Part shown: positions 22,035 to 32,959 of the stretch, in pieces | Layout of the letters: each line of letters starts with the position of its first letter | Numbering within the stretch: position 1 is the stretch's first letter | From: Diphasiastrum complanatum | Lineage: Eukaryota > Streptophyta > Lycopodiopsida > Lycopodiales > Lycopodiaceae | Length of the DNA: 32,959 bases | Assembly (NCBI GenBank): GCA_029204225.1 | Contig: MU831918.1 | Coordinates: 64,001-96,959 of the forward strand | Direction: 5' to 3' | The notes under the pieces: generated by a model | Told to the model about the DNA's origin: nothing | Seen by the model: only the letters and a program-made list of their open reading frames with translations | Databases searched by the model: none | Position numbers and translations under genes: made by a program

Positions 22035-23381
22035 CATCCCAATACCATAAGGGTTCATCTAATAGTGTCGCAGACGCCTTAAGCTAGATTGGAGAGGTTA
22101 ATCAATTAAGCTTTTTTGAGATCCAATCTGCTTATATCTACTCCTAAGATATTTTTGTAAGACCGATAGGTACTTCAATCATATTTGGCTAGATGTCCTG
22201 GTAGGTACTTCTAGATCTAGTGACGAACTTGGAATGTTAGATTCAAAGATTTCTCCACATGAAAAAATATTACAGAACTAGGGCCATTAGAAATTGGTTA
22301 CTTTTTCATAATGAGCAAGTATGTGTGCCAAAAAATGATGATATTAGGGCCCAAATCCTACATGAATGTTATGACAGCCCATGTGCATGGCACCCTAGAT
22401 CACAAAAACTGCTTGACCTAATAAAAAGAAATTTCTATTGGCCAAATTTAAAAGGTCAAGCAGAGGCATATGTTCTCAAATGCGGACAATGCCAAATAAA
22501 TAAAGTTGAAAGGCTCAAGACAGCTGGTTTGTTGCCAAATGACATTGTTAGTAAGGGAGATTGGAAGTTCGCTGGCAAATTCTGACAGTCAATCTTTGAG
22601 AAATTAGAGACCACTTAAGTCTAGGGTCTATAGATCATCCTAAATTAGATTGTCAAACCAAAAGGACAAACCAGTCTATGGAAGATATACTTTGTGCATA
22701 TTTTTCTAGGAGATAATAGGATTTGCATATAACAGCACAAAGCATTTGTAATGACTTTTAGTCCATTCACTTTCGTGTATGGTTTTCAATCTCGAGCTCC
22801 AATCTTTGTTGGCCTTAGACGCCTGCATGATATGCAAGAAATGTTAATGGTTGCTTGTAATAACATAAAAACGGCTCAAGATAGACCCTAGTTTTACACT
22901 AATAAAAGACATCAACCTAGGGTCTATGCGGAAGGAGATTGGGTATATCTTAAAGTCCCAAAAGAATCTAAGGTATCGAAGACTGAAAAATGTCCTAACT
23001 TATCGCCTTGATATGTTGGGCCCTTCCGTATTGTAAAGAAACTCAATCAGAATACCTATCTACTAGACCTTCCTCAAGGAATCAATGTTCACCCAATCTT
23101 CCACATTAGTCATTTAAAAGAACGACTTGGTGGAAAGAATGAATTGATTCTACATAATAAACTATTCAACAAGAGGATCTGTCATCCTTCATACCTTCTA
23201 AACCTCAGGCCATTGTTGACATATGTTAATGTGGGCTTAGAAACCAGTAGGTAACTAAGTACTTGGTTCATTGGGAAAAAAAAATTCCAAAGATGAGGAC
23301 ACTTGGGAGAAGGAATGAGACCTTAGATTGAGATTCTCATCTTTCCTCCCTTAGAATGAAAATCTTGTAAGGGGGATGGAA
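22035..23381 (+). pseudogene. Ty3/gypsy chromovirus remnant: RNase H end, integrase, chromodomain
   Basis: Starts with the RNase H tail NSVADALS (about 22060) followed by a stop where Arg is usual, then NQLSFFEIQSA. A clean piece (22259-22585) is the integrase zinc finger: His (22361) and His in AWHP (about 22390), FYWPNLKGQAEAYVLKCGQC with Cys codons at 22481 and 22490, and INKVERLKTAGLLP. Most of the catalytic core is deleted near 22585-22625. The end of the core is readable as DHPKLDCQTKRTNQSMEDIL, a diverged HPQTDGQTERTN motif, and later SPFTFVYGFQSRAPI. The C-terminal part (GDWVYLKVP, YVGPFRIVKKLNQNTYLLDL, VHPIFHISHLKERLG) ends near 23130. A chromodomain core follows, VTKYLVHWEKK then DEDTWEKE across an A-run frameshift (about 23251-23316). 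The chromodomain marks the chromovirus branch. Confidence 0.88.
23367..23380 (+). other. Polypurine tract of the chromovirus
   Basis: GTAAGGGGGATGGA lies immediately before TGTTAGGGACCC (23382), the expected start of the 3' LTR. Confidence 0.75.
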
Positions 23382-24005
23382 TGTTAGGGACCCAAACACC
23401 TTGGGTTCCAAATCCCAAATTGGAACTAAGTGTCGAATGGGCTAGTGACTTGACCAGTGACTCATGGACCTACACAACTTCCAGTTGTCAAAATCTAGGA
23501 CGTGTGCTTGGCTTGGAGAGTCCTACCTTGGAGGTATACAAGGAGATGAGGTCTTACTTACCATTCATTCTATTTACCTAGATTAAGGTGGATGGTGACG
23601 CTTGTGCATAGCCATGTGAGCTAGCATGGAGTGGGAGAGGTGATGGGTGATGGCTCTAGCAGTGGTATGGGACGTTCTTAGGGATGGAGGTCAATTCTCA
23701 CTTGTTACAAGTCATAGGCTAGGGCATAGAGGGTGGATGTGGATTGGATTCCATGACGAGATGGATTGTGTGACATTTGGTAAGGTGACCGACACCTAGT
23801 GATTTGCAATTTTTAGAATGTAATATTGAATTTCTTCCCTTAGGGCCCCATGACTCCAAATCACTCATAATAGTAGAATGTGCAGGCCTCATAATTATCG
23901 AACATACAAACCCCAACCTAGAATCAATCCCAATAATAATATCGAACATACAAATCCCAATTAAGAATCAATCCATTGATTTTCACAGGGCATCTCAGAG
24001 TTAGA
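23382..24005 (+). repeat. Chromovirus 3' LTR (right end unknown)
   Basis: Begins TGTTAGGGACCCAAACACC after the purine tract. Without a second copy the end cannot be fixed; 24005 is only a placeholder before sequence that leads into the next copia remnant. No open frame of note. Confidence 0.45.
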
Positions 24006-24240
24006 ATATGGTAAAGGCCACCAATTAGGTCTGCTTTATAGGTCCACACGACGACATACACTAGATACACATATGTAGGTAGCATGGTATGATCACCCAT
24101 AGTGATTTAATACTAGATAACATATTCTTAACACTCAACAAAAAAAAATGAAGTGTCATAGCAATGACAGCCTAAACAAGCTATGATATCTTAAGTAAGA
24201 TAATCACATTGAACATGGTTACACATCAAGCACTTCAGAT

Positions 24241-24486
24241 TTGAATGTTTACTTCAAGTCAGTACGTCATTCTTCTACTATTATTATTTTGTATGTGGAT
24301 GACACATTGCTTTTTAGTGATAGTGTCGAACTGATGAAAGATGTGAAGGAGATGTTGTCCTCAGAATTTGACATGATAGATCTTGGAAAATCTCATTACT
24401 ATCTTGGTATTCAGATCCACAAAGATAAAGAGCAAAGGCTGGCAATGCTGAATTTGAAGATCAAGGCATTCATGGCTTTAGAATAA
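24241..24486 (+). pseudogene. Ty1/copia RT remnant (family F5)
   Basis: A short in-frame piece of the RT C-terminal half: NVYFKSVRHSSTIIILYVDD, with the catalytic YVDD at about 24290-24303, then LLFSDSVELMKDVKEMLSSE and MIDLGKSHYYLGIQIHKDKE. It then jumps straight to a pol C-terminal-like tail (IKAFMALE) and a stop, so the rest of RT and all of RNase H are deleted. A purine tract and LTR follow. The RT differs from F1, F2 and F4. Confidence 0.82.
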
Positions 24487-24492
24487 GGGGAA
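24484..24492 (+). other. Polypurine tract of F5
   Basis: TAAGGGGAA directly precedes TGTTGGATTTTC at 24493. Confidence 0.7.
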
Positions 24493-25360
24493 TGTTGGAT
24501 TTTCTTATCACTCTAATCCGACTGTTAATCTACATCCATTCGTTTAACCAATTGCTGTAAATTTACTGACGTTATTGCATAGTCTGTAGAAATACATGGG
24601 AATAGTTAAAAGATGAGTCGACAACAATGACAACGACAAAGATTTTCGAGTGGCAAGGTTCCGACAAATATTTGTCGAAGTTTAACAGAACATGTTACCA
24701 CTTGTTTCGCTAACAACTTTTTCTAATCATTTTTACCATATAACCAAACTAGATAAGTGACAACGCAATATGGCTAAGTGTCAATTGCGATCTACAACTC
24801 AATGTGGCTAAGTGCCAATTGCAACATGGCTAAACGGTTGCCCTAAATTATCATTTGGATAAGCCCATGTGGCATTCATAATTAGTATAAATTGTTGATC
24901 ATTTTCTCAAACTATAGAAATTTTTTTCAATAATTCAAAGATTCAGAGATAGAGTAAAGAACTCATTTTTTGATAGAATATTATTAACAACATCTTACCG
25001 CTTATTAGTGAAGGTGTGTCAGACAAAGATGATTAGTATTCAAAGTTAGTTTCAAGTACACGGTTGCATTCACTATAGTATTGTGCTCGTAATTCATTTG
25101 ATTGTGCATGCTACTTACTGAATATAATCCTATAGAATTGTGTTCAGTATCATGCCAAAATGAATGTATGCTTTTTTATCAACTATTATTTCAATTTGGT
25201 TTCTTATATTTTTGTTTGATCTATTGACCACTTATGCATATCGATACTTGTACTGTTTCTGTTTGTCTACGTAATCAAGGCATAGTCATGCATTGAAGAA
25301 GGATTATTCCGTAGAGCTCAATAGTTGTATCTATCACATGCAATTATGTTGTATCGACCT
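24493..25360 (+). repeat. 3' LTR of F5 (right end approximate)
   Basis: Starts TGTTGGATTTTC after the purine tract and is alignable by eye, at low identity, to the LTR at 6525. Several differences are CpG decay (ATCGCACAATCTGCAG versus ATTGCATAGTCTGTAG). The right end is not defined. Confidence 0.6.
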
Positions 25361-25423
25361 TCTTTTCTTTTTTCTACAAAAACAATGCCTATTTGCAAAT
25401 AAATAATTATTCTAACTCAAATC

Positions 25424-26068
25424 TGTGAAAATTGTCAAATTTGGCAAATCTAGCTTAATTAAACCATGTAAATATATATATTAGTGGGTCCCACACGTCT
25501 GAGGCTATGTTACCACGTGTGAATCTATTCTAGAATAGGTTAGATCATGCTCATAGGATTGGTCAAGTTTGTTTGGTGATCATGGAGTAGGTTGATCAAT
25601 CTAGCCAAAAACATGGCAAAACTCAAGGGTTAGGCTAGAATGGCAAGTTAGGGCAAAAATGCTCAATCATCTTCCTTATTACATGCTGGATTTTCACCTA
25701 ACTCGAGGTGGGGAAGATCTTTTCTATGTACTATCACCTCTCCATAGTAATGCCTTAGAATTTTCGAGAGCTCATTGGCAATCTCGACTCTCTACACTAT
25801 GTACTTAGTTTTCTTCTTGTGATCTAATGAAATCAAAGTGTTCTTAACTTAATTTACTATCTACGGAGTGTACTGATGGTCATACCACATGTGTGGGGGT
25901 CAGATCTTCATGATAATCAATGATTTATGGTTGCTCTTGGTTGATGTGTGTAGAATTGCCAATCTAGATCTTGATTTTTAGTTTGTATTCATTTGCTAAT
26001 CAATTAATCAATCCCTCTTGTGAGTCATTATTAGGCTCATTTAAGGTCCAGAGTATTGTACTTTAACA
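25424..26068 (+). repeat. 5' LTR of family F6
   Basis: TGTGAAAATTGTC at the left, AACA at the right, followed directly by a primer site: 645 bp. A paired palindrome lies close to its start (CACACGTCTG 25492-25501 and ACCACGTGTG 25512-25521, cores 20 bp apart) and a third CACATGTG site near 25886. Confidence 0.75.
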
Positions 26069-26080
26069 TGGTATCAAAGC
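26069..26080 (+). other. F6 primer binding site, initiator tRNA-Met type
   Basis: TGGTATCAAAGC, one mismatch to the complement of the initiator tRNA-Met 3' end, directly after the LTR. Confidence 0.8.
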
Positions 26081-26332
26081 GAGGTACAAGAGATAATTAT
26101 TGATCATTTTTACAATCCAAAATTATTAGATGCTAATGTGGCAATGGAGAGTGTAAACATGGCAAAAGAGGAGATCACCAAAGTTGAGCTATGGCAAAAA
26201 AGGTTGGGCCACCCCAACTTCAAAGCAATGAAATCCATGTGTGCAAAGGAGCTTGCACTCGGCCTCCCCAAGCATTTGGCAAGATGTGGTAAGCATTGTG
26301 AGGCTTGTAGCCTCTCAAAGGCTTATAACTAA
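26081..26332 (+). pseudogene. F6 internal remnant: pre-integrase zinc region only
   Basis: About 60 bp of leader is joined to a short pol piece reading NMAKEEITKVELWQKRLGHP and NFKAMKSMCAKELALGLPKH, then CGKHCEACSLSKAYN and a stop at 26330. This is the copia pre-integrase zinc-binding region (His-His-Cys-Cys). Gag and protease before it and everything after it are deleted, so LTR to pol fragment is a severe internal deletion. Sequence to the right belongs to the 3' side of gene 2. Confidence 0.82.
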
Positions 26333-26788
26333 TCAAATAATAAAGTGCAATTTCATATGTGAGCAATCTTATTAATATTATAATAAGTTGGAATACATTG
26401 TACTATCTCACTTATTCATTTGGTGGTTCCTTGTTATCATCTACCACCATCATGCAACAAATCCGCCAAACCAAACAAGTCTATCTCTAAGTAAAATTTG
26501 CCATGGCTTCACAATCATAGGTGTTTCTATTTTTGTCGATGTGCTCCATATGAAAGTGTTGTCCATGCGTCAACAATGCATTTATTTATTGTACTCAACG
26601 AGAAAGAACAAAATGTGTTAGAGATATAACAACTATTTAGAAAATTACACGTACAAATAGCTTAACATGTGAATGATGTACATAACTTACATGAAAATCA
26701 CACCCCCTTGCAATTTCCCACTCTCTCTATGTTACTTTCTCGTTGTTTGTCAAGGCTTCCCTAAGGGCATCACATAGTCAATCAAGCG
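26333..26788. other. Non-coding stretch, probable 3' flank of gene 2
   Basis: No recognisable coding sequence. It includes the likely 3' untranslated region of the minus-strand gene ending at 26789. Confidence 0.4.
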
Positions 26789-28185
26789 TCATGTCCTTGG
26801 GTAGAAGGGCGAGGTTAGGTGGGTATGGTTGTCTTCTATGTCCTCTCCTGAAAGTGGCTCGAGCGATTTGTCTACGAGCCTTGGCCTCTTTGTATCTCGA
26901 AATCCACTTTTGTATTTCTTGCTATTAAGAATGCAAAACTTATTCACCTTTTCCATAAAGGACTCACTCATTCTTATGATTGCTCCTTTTTCTTGAGGAA
27001 CCTCTCCAACAACACGCTCATCATCCTTATTATCCCAAAGACAAGGAATAGAAGGATCGCTATGAGCAATGAAGTCCATGATATAAACTATGGACTCTTG
27101 CACTAGGCATCCTTCCGCCCCTCAAGCCTTGCTCTTTGTCTTACAAATCCTTTCAATGTTTGCATGAATAGTTCCAAGTAAAACATCCATCAGCTATGGA
27201 CAGTGCATGTATTGATAATATGTATCAATATTAATGAGAGAACATTGTAACCATAATAACAATAATCTAGGATGGACTAAGAATAGGCAATTGATGAAAG
27301 TAGATGATGTACCTGCAATGGCCATCTCATCCACCAAGGTGAGAATGGATGTGGGAAAGTGCTTCTCGATCAAACACATTGTCTCGATGGAGCTTTGTCT
27401 TGTCAACTCAATGAATGCTAGCGGTATCTCCTTGGATGAAATGTATCTTTATAAAAAAAATAAACAACAATAGTATATGCATTAGTTGGATCATCATCTT
27501 AAATCATCTCTAGAAAAAATAATGTGATTTGCATTGATCGTACCTCACCAAACCACTGATTTTGTAGATTGCACTCAACTCCTCTGTCAGACACCCTCTT
27601 AACACCAAGAGAAGCACAAACTACATGCACAAAAACAATCTGGTCATTCAGATACATATATGTGAAATGAGATCACAAGACATGCTATAAAATGTAATGT
27701 TCATGAGGTGGAGGCAACGTCAAAAAACATGCCAAACATTGTCTCAATTAATTTTGGACTTTATTAATACTTTTGGACTATTTTCTGGATTTGGCAGCTC
27801 CATGATTATGTGAATGCTAGTCATAGCATTCATCTTCCTACACAAAAGAAGTGCAACAACGGTCAAGAACAACAAAAAATCCTCTCTAATGAAAAAAAAT
27901 CGCCAAAAACATACAAGATAAATGTGCAATAGTGAACAATGTTAAGTTTGCAAACATCGAGCATAGATACATAAAACTCACCAAAGAATCGACTTTAGGC
28001 CGCACAAATGACTCTCTCACAATCTATTTGTACATGTGAACGTGTGATATATAGTAATAAGTTGCTCTCATCGTAATGCATATTTACATCGTGTACATGG
28101 GCATTCTCTGATTTAGCCAAACCTTTGATGCAATATGTGATGGTCCAGTCTCATTATCTGAAGAAGAAGAATGTGAATTCGCCAT
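26789..28185 (-). pseudogene. Unidentified spliced host gene (gene 2) with one premature stop
   Basis: Family not recognised. Proposed minus-strand exons: 28185-28088 (ATG in good context GCAAATGGCG; MANSHSSSSDNETGPSHIAS), 28015-27982 (IESFVRPKVDSL), 27833-27771 (MNAMTSIHIIMELPNPENSP), 27620-27544 (FVLLLVLRGCLTEELSAIYK), 27446-27313 (RYISSKEIPLAFIELTRQSS through FPTSILTLVDEMAIA) and 27193-26789 (LMDVLLGTIHANIERICKTK, then ESIVYIMDFIAHSDPSIP and KRPRLVDKSLEPLSGEDIED, ending TGA). Most introns have GT-AG ends and matching phases, notably 27544 to 27446 (AG plus A gives Arg). Defects: TGA at 27124-27122 where CGA (Arg) is likely ancestral, a last junction (27313 to 27193) that does not keep phase, and an uncertain third exon. 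The later exons predict a mostly helical protein. It may be a decayed gene or a fragment of a longer one. Confidence 0.55.
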
Positions 28186-28304
28186 TTGCATCGGTCCACC
28201 TTGTCAGACTCATAGCTCCTTTGATTTATGTGTTCATATTGGTAGCATGGAGAAAGAAAGTAGAAATGTGTGTGTGGGAAAGAGAGAGAGTAGAACAATG
28301 TTGG

Positions 28305-28450
<146 letters not shown>

Positions 28451-28545
28451 ATCAGAGAGAGGGATAGTTTTTTATATTTTATCACAGCCTATTGTTTTTT
28501 TTATGTTGTTCTCACTTCATAATCCTTTAAGTTTTAGTCCATAAC

Positions 28546-29106
<561 letters not shown>

Positions 29107-29851
29107 TGTTGAAAATTGTCACTTCTCACTTGACATTGGTTCATGTAAATATTGATCAAACATTAGAATATGTTGATGATATGATTTCACACGTGTGGAG
29201 CATGTTCCCATGTGTGAAAGGATGTACTTTTCATGTTTGTATATATCCAAATTGATTTTGTATCATTCTAGTTAGTGTGAACATGAAATGACTAGTTTTT
29301 TTAGTCAAGTTGACTAGTCACCTACAAATTAGCTTTTCCTTGCATGTGCATGAGTAAATGCTCCCACATGGCAAGTGGATGTTCACATGTGTGTATAGAG
29401 TACTAGAAGATAAGAGTTGACCATTTTCCTTAGATCCTATTTTGTAGGGAATATTCCTATATTCTAGGAGACTAGCTTTTTGGATTTTAGTCATATTCTA
29501 GAAGGTCAACTATTGGATAAGGATCAAGGATGGATCAAATGGATAGATATGAGTGATGTGGCACTCTTCACACGTGTGAAGGCCTGCTGGACTGTACCAG
29601 ACTCATGGATGTACTTGATCCATAAAAGGATCATCATTTTGCTAAGAAAATTGATGAGACTTTTGCACTCTACACTTTTGTGAGATTTCTAGTCATTTGT
29701 CTTGTGATTTTTATGCATGATCAATCCTGCACGTTCGTGTAGAAAATCTCATCGTGGGGATCCTTGCTTCGAGAGACATTGATCTGAGAGGCAACATGTA
29801 GGGCACATAATACTACGACTCTTGCATCTCTCACACTTGAGATTCCCAACA
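29107..29851 (+). repeat. Diverged LTR of the F7 lineage (copy 1, right end approximate)
   Basis: Begins TGTTGAAAATTGTC and shares ordered blocks with the LTR at 30286: paired palindromes near the start (29188-29197 and 29208-29216), TTAGATCCTA.TTTGTAGG, and GTACTTGAT-CAT-ATGGATC-type blocks. It has further palindrome sites at 29384-29393 and 29569-29578. The end at CCAACA (29851) is a guess. Confidence 0.5.
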
Positions 29852-30285
29852 CCCCCACTTTCCTACCTTTTTCCCTCCCTCTAGACCCACTATCCCAAAG
29901 TTACACTTATCCTTCCTATACTCCATGGGGTCATGCCACTCCCCTCCAAATCCCCCCTGCCTATTCTCCATCGGGTCCAAGCCACTCCCCTCTAGACTCT
30001 CCATTGGCTATTCTCCTCTCCCGACTCCCCCGCATGCATATGGCCAGTACTATGTCGAGACCCCACCTCCCCAGTGTTCTCCCATTGGTGGGACTACTCC
30101 CCCAACTGAGGCCCACCCCCGTAGATACTCCCATGGCTACATCTCTACCAGCTTACATCTTGTCATTGTATGACATAGACCAAGATGGTCACATAATTCA
30201 GAGTGCTCGTGGTAAGTTGGTCATCTCACACATGAGGGATCTCATGTATATAAACTTTTCTTGAGACATATTTCATGATTGGTGT
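29852..30285. other. C-rich segment between two F7 LTRs
   Basis: About 430 bp, strongly C-rich on the plus strand in its first 270 bp, unlike the AT-rich surroundings. Repeated TATTCTCCAT and GCCACTCCCCTC blocks near 29920-30015 and Pro-rich frames (for example TPPPQCSPIGGTTPP) are seen. No gene can be assigned. Confidence 0.4.
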
Positions 30286-30868
30286 TGTTAGAATTTAGCA
30301 ATTTTCACATGGTTTTTTATGTATCTTTGACATCTATGTGGATCCACACATGTGAGGACCTGTCCACACGTGTGAAATGACACTTGTAATATTCAGATCC
30401 CTTTTGATTAGCATTCATTTGAGTCTAATATGACATCTCCTAAATTATAGGAGTTAGATCCTAGATTGTAGGAATCTAGAAGGCCAACACAAACCACCCA
30501 TGGATGATGTGGCAAACTTGATAGATCTTATCCAAAGTGGATATGGATAAGTACAATGAGCTATCCCACACGTGTTGGATGCAGCTTAGAGAGATATTAT
30601 GATGATTATGTACTTGATTCATGATGGATCCATTATTAAGTAATGATGAGGAAGTCTTGGTTTGTGATGCAATCTTGTGTTTACACTCTCTTAAGCACTT
30701 TCTTTGTGGATGAATGCTTAGATTTCTTGCTTGGAATCACAAAGATTGTCAAGTAGAAGCTAAGATTTGGAAGCTAGTCTTGATATGGATCAAGATCCAA
30801 GGCTACCAGTCACTCTTTGTGAGCATTTGTAGACAACCAAATTCAGTCCTTTTCTCTGAAATTTGCCA
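30286..30868 (+). repeat. 5' LTR of family F7
   Basis: 583 bp from TGTTAGAATTTAGC to TTTGCCA, followed directly by a primer site. It contains CACACATGTG (30345-30354) and CACACGTGTG (30365-30374) exactly 20 bp apart, and a third site CACACGTGTT (30567-30576). Confidence 0.78.
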
Positions 30869-30880
30869 TGGTATCAGAGC
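30869..30880 (+). other. F7 primer binding site, initiator tRNA-Met
   Basis: TGGTATCAGAGC is a perfect 12-base complement of the plant initiator tRNA-Met 3' end, directly after the LTR. Confidence 0.9.
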
Positions 30881-31512
30881 TTAGTTGATGATCCAAAAAT
30901 CTTCATTTTGGTGAAAGCATTGGTGCTAGATTCATTTTGAAGGAGGGCGACCTTTTCTAATACTCTTGTAATGTTGAGGTTCAGATTAGTGTGTAAAGTT
31001 CAGATGTACTTCTCACCATGTGAGAGGCTGCTGGAGTTGTACTTTCACCAAAGCTTTGTGTTTTTTCAATATTTGAGCTTCAAACAAGTTGTGAAGAGTG
31101 AAACTAGTGATTGTGCTCATGAAAATCCATTGTTTCCATTATAGATTTGATGAGTAGAATGGTGTTAGAAGCTTATTAAAGCTACAAATCCTTGAGAGAG
31201 AGTTTGAGGCTTATGTTTTTTAGTTCAAGAGTGAAACTAAAACCATTCTAAACACCATTGGAAGGCATTGGCCACTTCCATGAGTCAAATCCAAGCTTTC
31301 AAGTGAATAGATTGTGTGTAATACATTTTCCCAAATCTTTTTGAGTTCAAGATCATTATAGATCTTGCTTCTTGAGTCTTGTGAGATTCAATAGAGTAGC
31401 ATTGTAGCTAAATTCTGCGAAAGAGAGAAGGGGAGATCCTTTGAATAGATACATTTGTACTGTACTTTTTACTAGATAAAATGGGTTTCAATTGGAGCCT
31501 ATCTTCTTGTAG
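30881..31512 (+). other. F7 leader
   Basis: About 630 bp between primer site and the first gag homology, without open frame of note. Confidence 0.6.
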
Positions 31513-32959
31513 GCTAGTGAAAGGCTAAATTCTAATAATTATTCAACTTGGAAAGTGAGAATGGAGTCCACTACTTGTGCTCCAAGATATGTATGATCTT
31601 GTCATTGGAGAGGAAGAAGAACCTCGAGGAGCAGGCAAGATCTAAGTGACGGTACAAAAGGAGAGCTAGACTAGCATGACATTGTCTAAAAATTAATTCT
31701 AGTATTGACTTTAAAAGGAAACCTGATTAGTGGCATTTGTACATCGGCCAAGGGAGGCCATGGGACTACCTTACTGGGTATTTATGAATCATTTATTGTA
31801 TAGAGTGCTGATGATTAAAAAACAAATTCTTCAAAGCATTAGAGGAAGTGATGTGAGTGCTCTAAGAGTATGCTTGAGAATAATTTCCATCATTAGTGAA
31901 GGTATTAATGAGATGAACTTGTTCAAATCATTTTGAATGGCCTTGGTGATGAGTTCTCCAATTTGTACAAAGCTTGGCTTTTCAAGATGCACACTCCTTC
32001 CATTGACAAGCACATATGTGTGCTTGTGGCCGAGGAGAGCTAGGATCTTCATGTCAAGCAAGGATTGGATTATTGGAGTTGCATGATGGGTGATGAGAAG
32101 GCCCAACTTCTCAAGCAAAGGGAAAGGGCAAAGTCAAAGAAGAACATCCACAAAAGGAGACCAAAAGTGATGATCAATCATCAAGCTCCAAAGGTGGAAA
32201 GAAGAACTAAAGCCAATCACAAGTGCTTCTTTTGTGGAAAGAAGGGGCACTTTGAGCCGAGTGTTACAAGAAAAAGAATGCACAAGGATGAGGAGCAAAC
32301 AAGGCAACCTCACTCTTGAGGAAGGTGAGGATAAAGTGGATTCATCCTTGATGGCTTCTACATCAACATCCAAGAGCTTAATCCAATGACAACATGGTGT
32401 GTATTGATAGAGGGGGGGGGGCTAGTTCCACATGACATTCCAAAATGGATTTTTTTCTCAACTCTTGTACCTTTTGTAGGTTGAAAAAAGTCTATTCTAA
32501 AGCAAGTGATCAAGGAATGTAGAATAGATGGAGGGGAGTACTATTCCCTTAAGTCTTGGAGTCCTCTAAAAGGAGTAGATCTTGATAATGTACTCTATGT
32601 TCCTACACTCGAATTTGTTAAGTGTAGGACAATTGATTAGATGATGGCTTAGATGTCCTTTTTTAAGCAGGTGCTTGCTCCATAATGATGTATATACTTG
32701 CATTGTAAGGGGATTCAAGCAAGAAGGTTTTTAAAGCTAGATGCTATTTGTTTTTTCTTGGAAGTGTGAAACATGGTGTTGAAGGAGGTGCTCAATCAAG
32801 TGGAGCTTTGGCATAAGTGGTTGGGCCACCCCAACTTCTAATCTATGGAGGGCTATGCACCAAGGATCTTGCTCTCGGCTTCCAGCGACACTCTCAATGG
32901 GTGGAAAAAGATGTGAGTTGTTAGCTTCTCAAAAGGCAACACAAGGCTATCTTTTGATA
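31513..32959 (+). pseudogene. Ty1/copia gag-protease-preintegrase remnant (F7), runs off window
   Basis: Gag homology opens with ASERLNSNNYSTWKVRMES (31513-31569), the same motif as F3 at the left edge, then breaks frame repeatedly. The zinc knuckle is CFFCGKKGHF (about 32224-32253), but a one-base loss inside it removes the last Cys from the frame. The protease Asp-Ser-Gly box is degraded to Asp-Arg-Gly with a run of ten G (about 32411-32420). DNVLYVPT is readable near 32585-32608, and the pre-integrase motif QVELWHKWLGHPNF near 32797-32838 is followed at once by a stop. The remaining pol lies outside the window. Non-functional. Confidence 0.85.

Noticed and set aside
30004-30264. EF-hand-like loop DIDQDGHI in a short frame
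   Set aside because: The loop lacks the final Glu and has no second EF-hand; the Pro-rich part is in a different frame. Chance similarity is likely.

Overview
This window is plant nuclear DNA made mostly of decayed LTR retrotransposons. Land plant is supported by Ty1/copia elements primed by initiator tRNA-Met (TGGTATCAGAGC-type binding sites), a Ty3/gypsy chromovirus with a chromodomain remnant, spliced gene remnants on the minus strand, and very long CT/GA microsatellites. The density of old elements suggests a large genome; a gymnosperm or fern is possible but is only a guess. No tRNA, rRNA, CRISPR or bacterial-type operon was seen.

Layout. 1-1371: gag-protease remnant of a copia element (family F3, +). 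1372-2495: minus-strand remnant of family F1, inserted in an unidentified minus-strand gene (gene 1, exons between 3506 and 2496) whose ATG lies four bases from a 166-bp GA/CT tract. 3955-6060: copia RT/RNase H remnant (F4), polypurine tract, one LTR, then a primer binding site. 6525-7320: LTR of family F5, fused to the internal part of F2 (7341-10088), which ends in its own LTR (10089-10650). 11457-17672: the best preserved element (F1, 6,216 bp), with equal 734-bp LTRs, a 5-bp target duplication (AATAT), a primer binding site and a fully open 1,069-codon pol, but a gag with three stops and a frame change. 17678-22030: AT-rich DNA with a CT tract and no recognisable gene. 22035-23381: chromovirus integrase-chromodomain remnant, with its LTR from 23382. 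24241-24486: F5 RT remnant and its LTR. 25424-26330: F6 LTR, primer site and a short pre-integrase remnant. 26789-28185: a second unidentified spliced minus-strand gene (gene 2) with one premature stop. 28309-28669: two AG tracts. 29107-30868: two diverged LTRs of one lineage (F7) around a C-rich segment. 30869-32959: F7 leader and broken gag-protease region, running off the window.

The most interesting signals are regulatory sequences inside LTRs. F1 LTRs carry a CCAAT box repeated with an exact 33-bp period. LTRs of several different copia families carry the palindrome CACACGTGTG (G-box core), in three LTRs as a pair 19-20 bp apart. The two LTRs of the F1 element differ mainly by transitions, and at three CpG positions the 5' copy has decayed. 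Element names F1-F7 are local labels for this window only.
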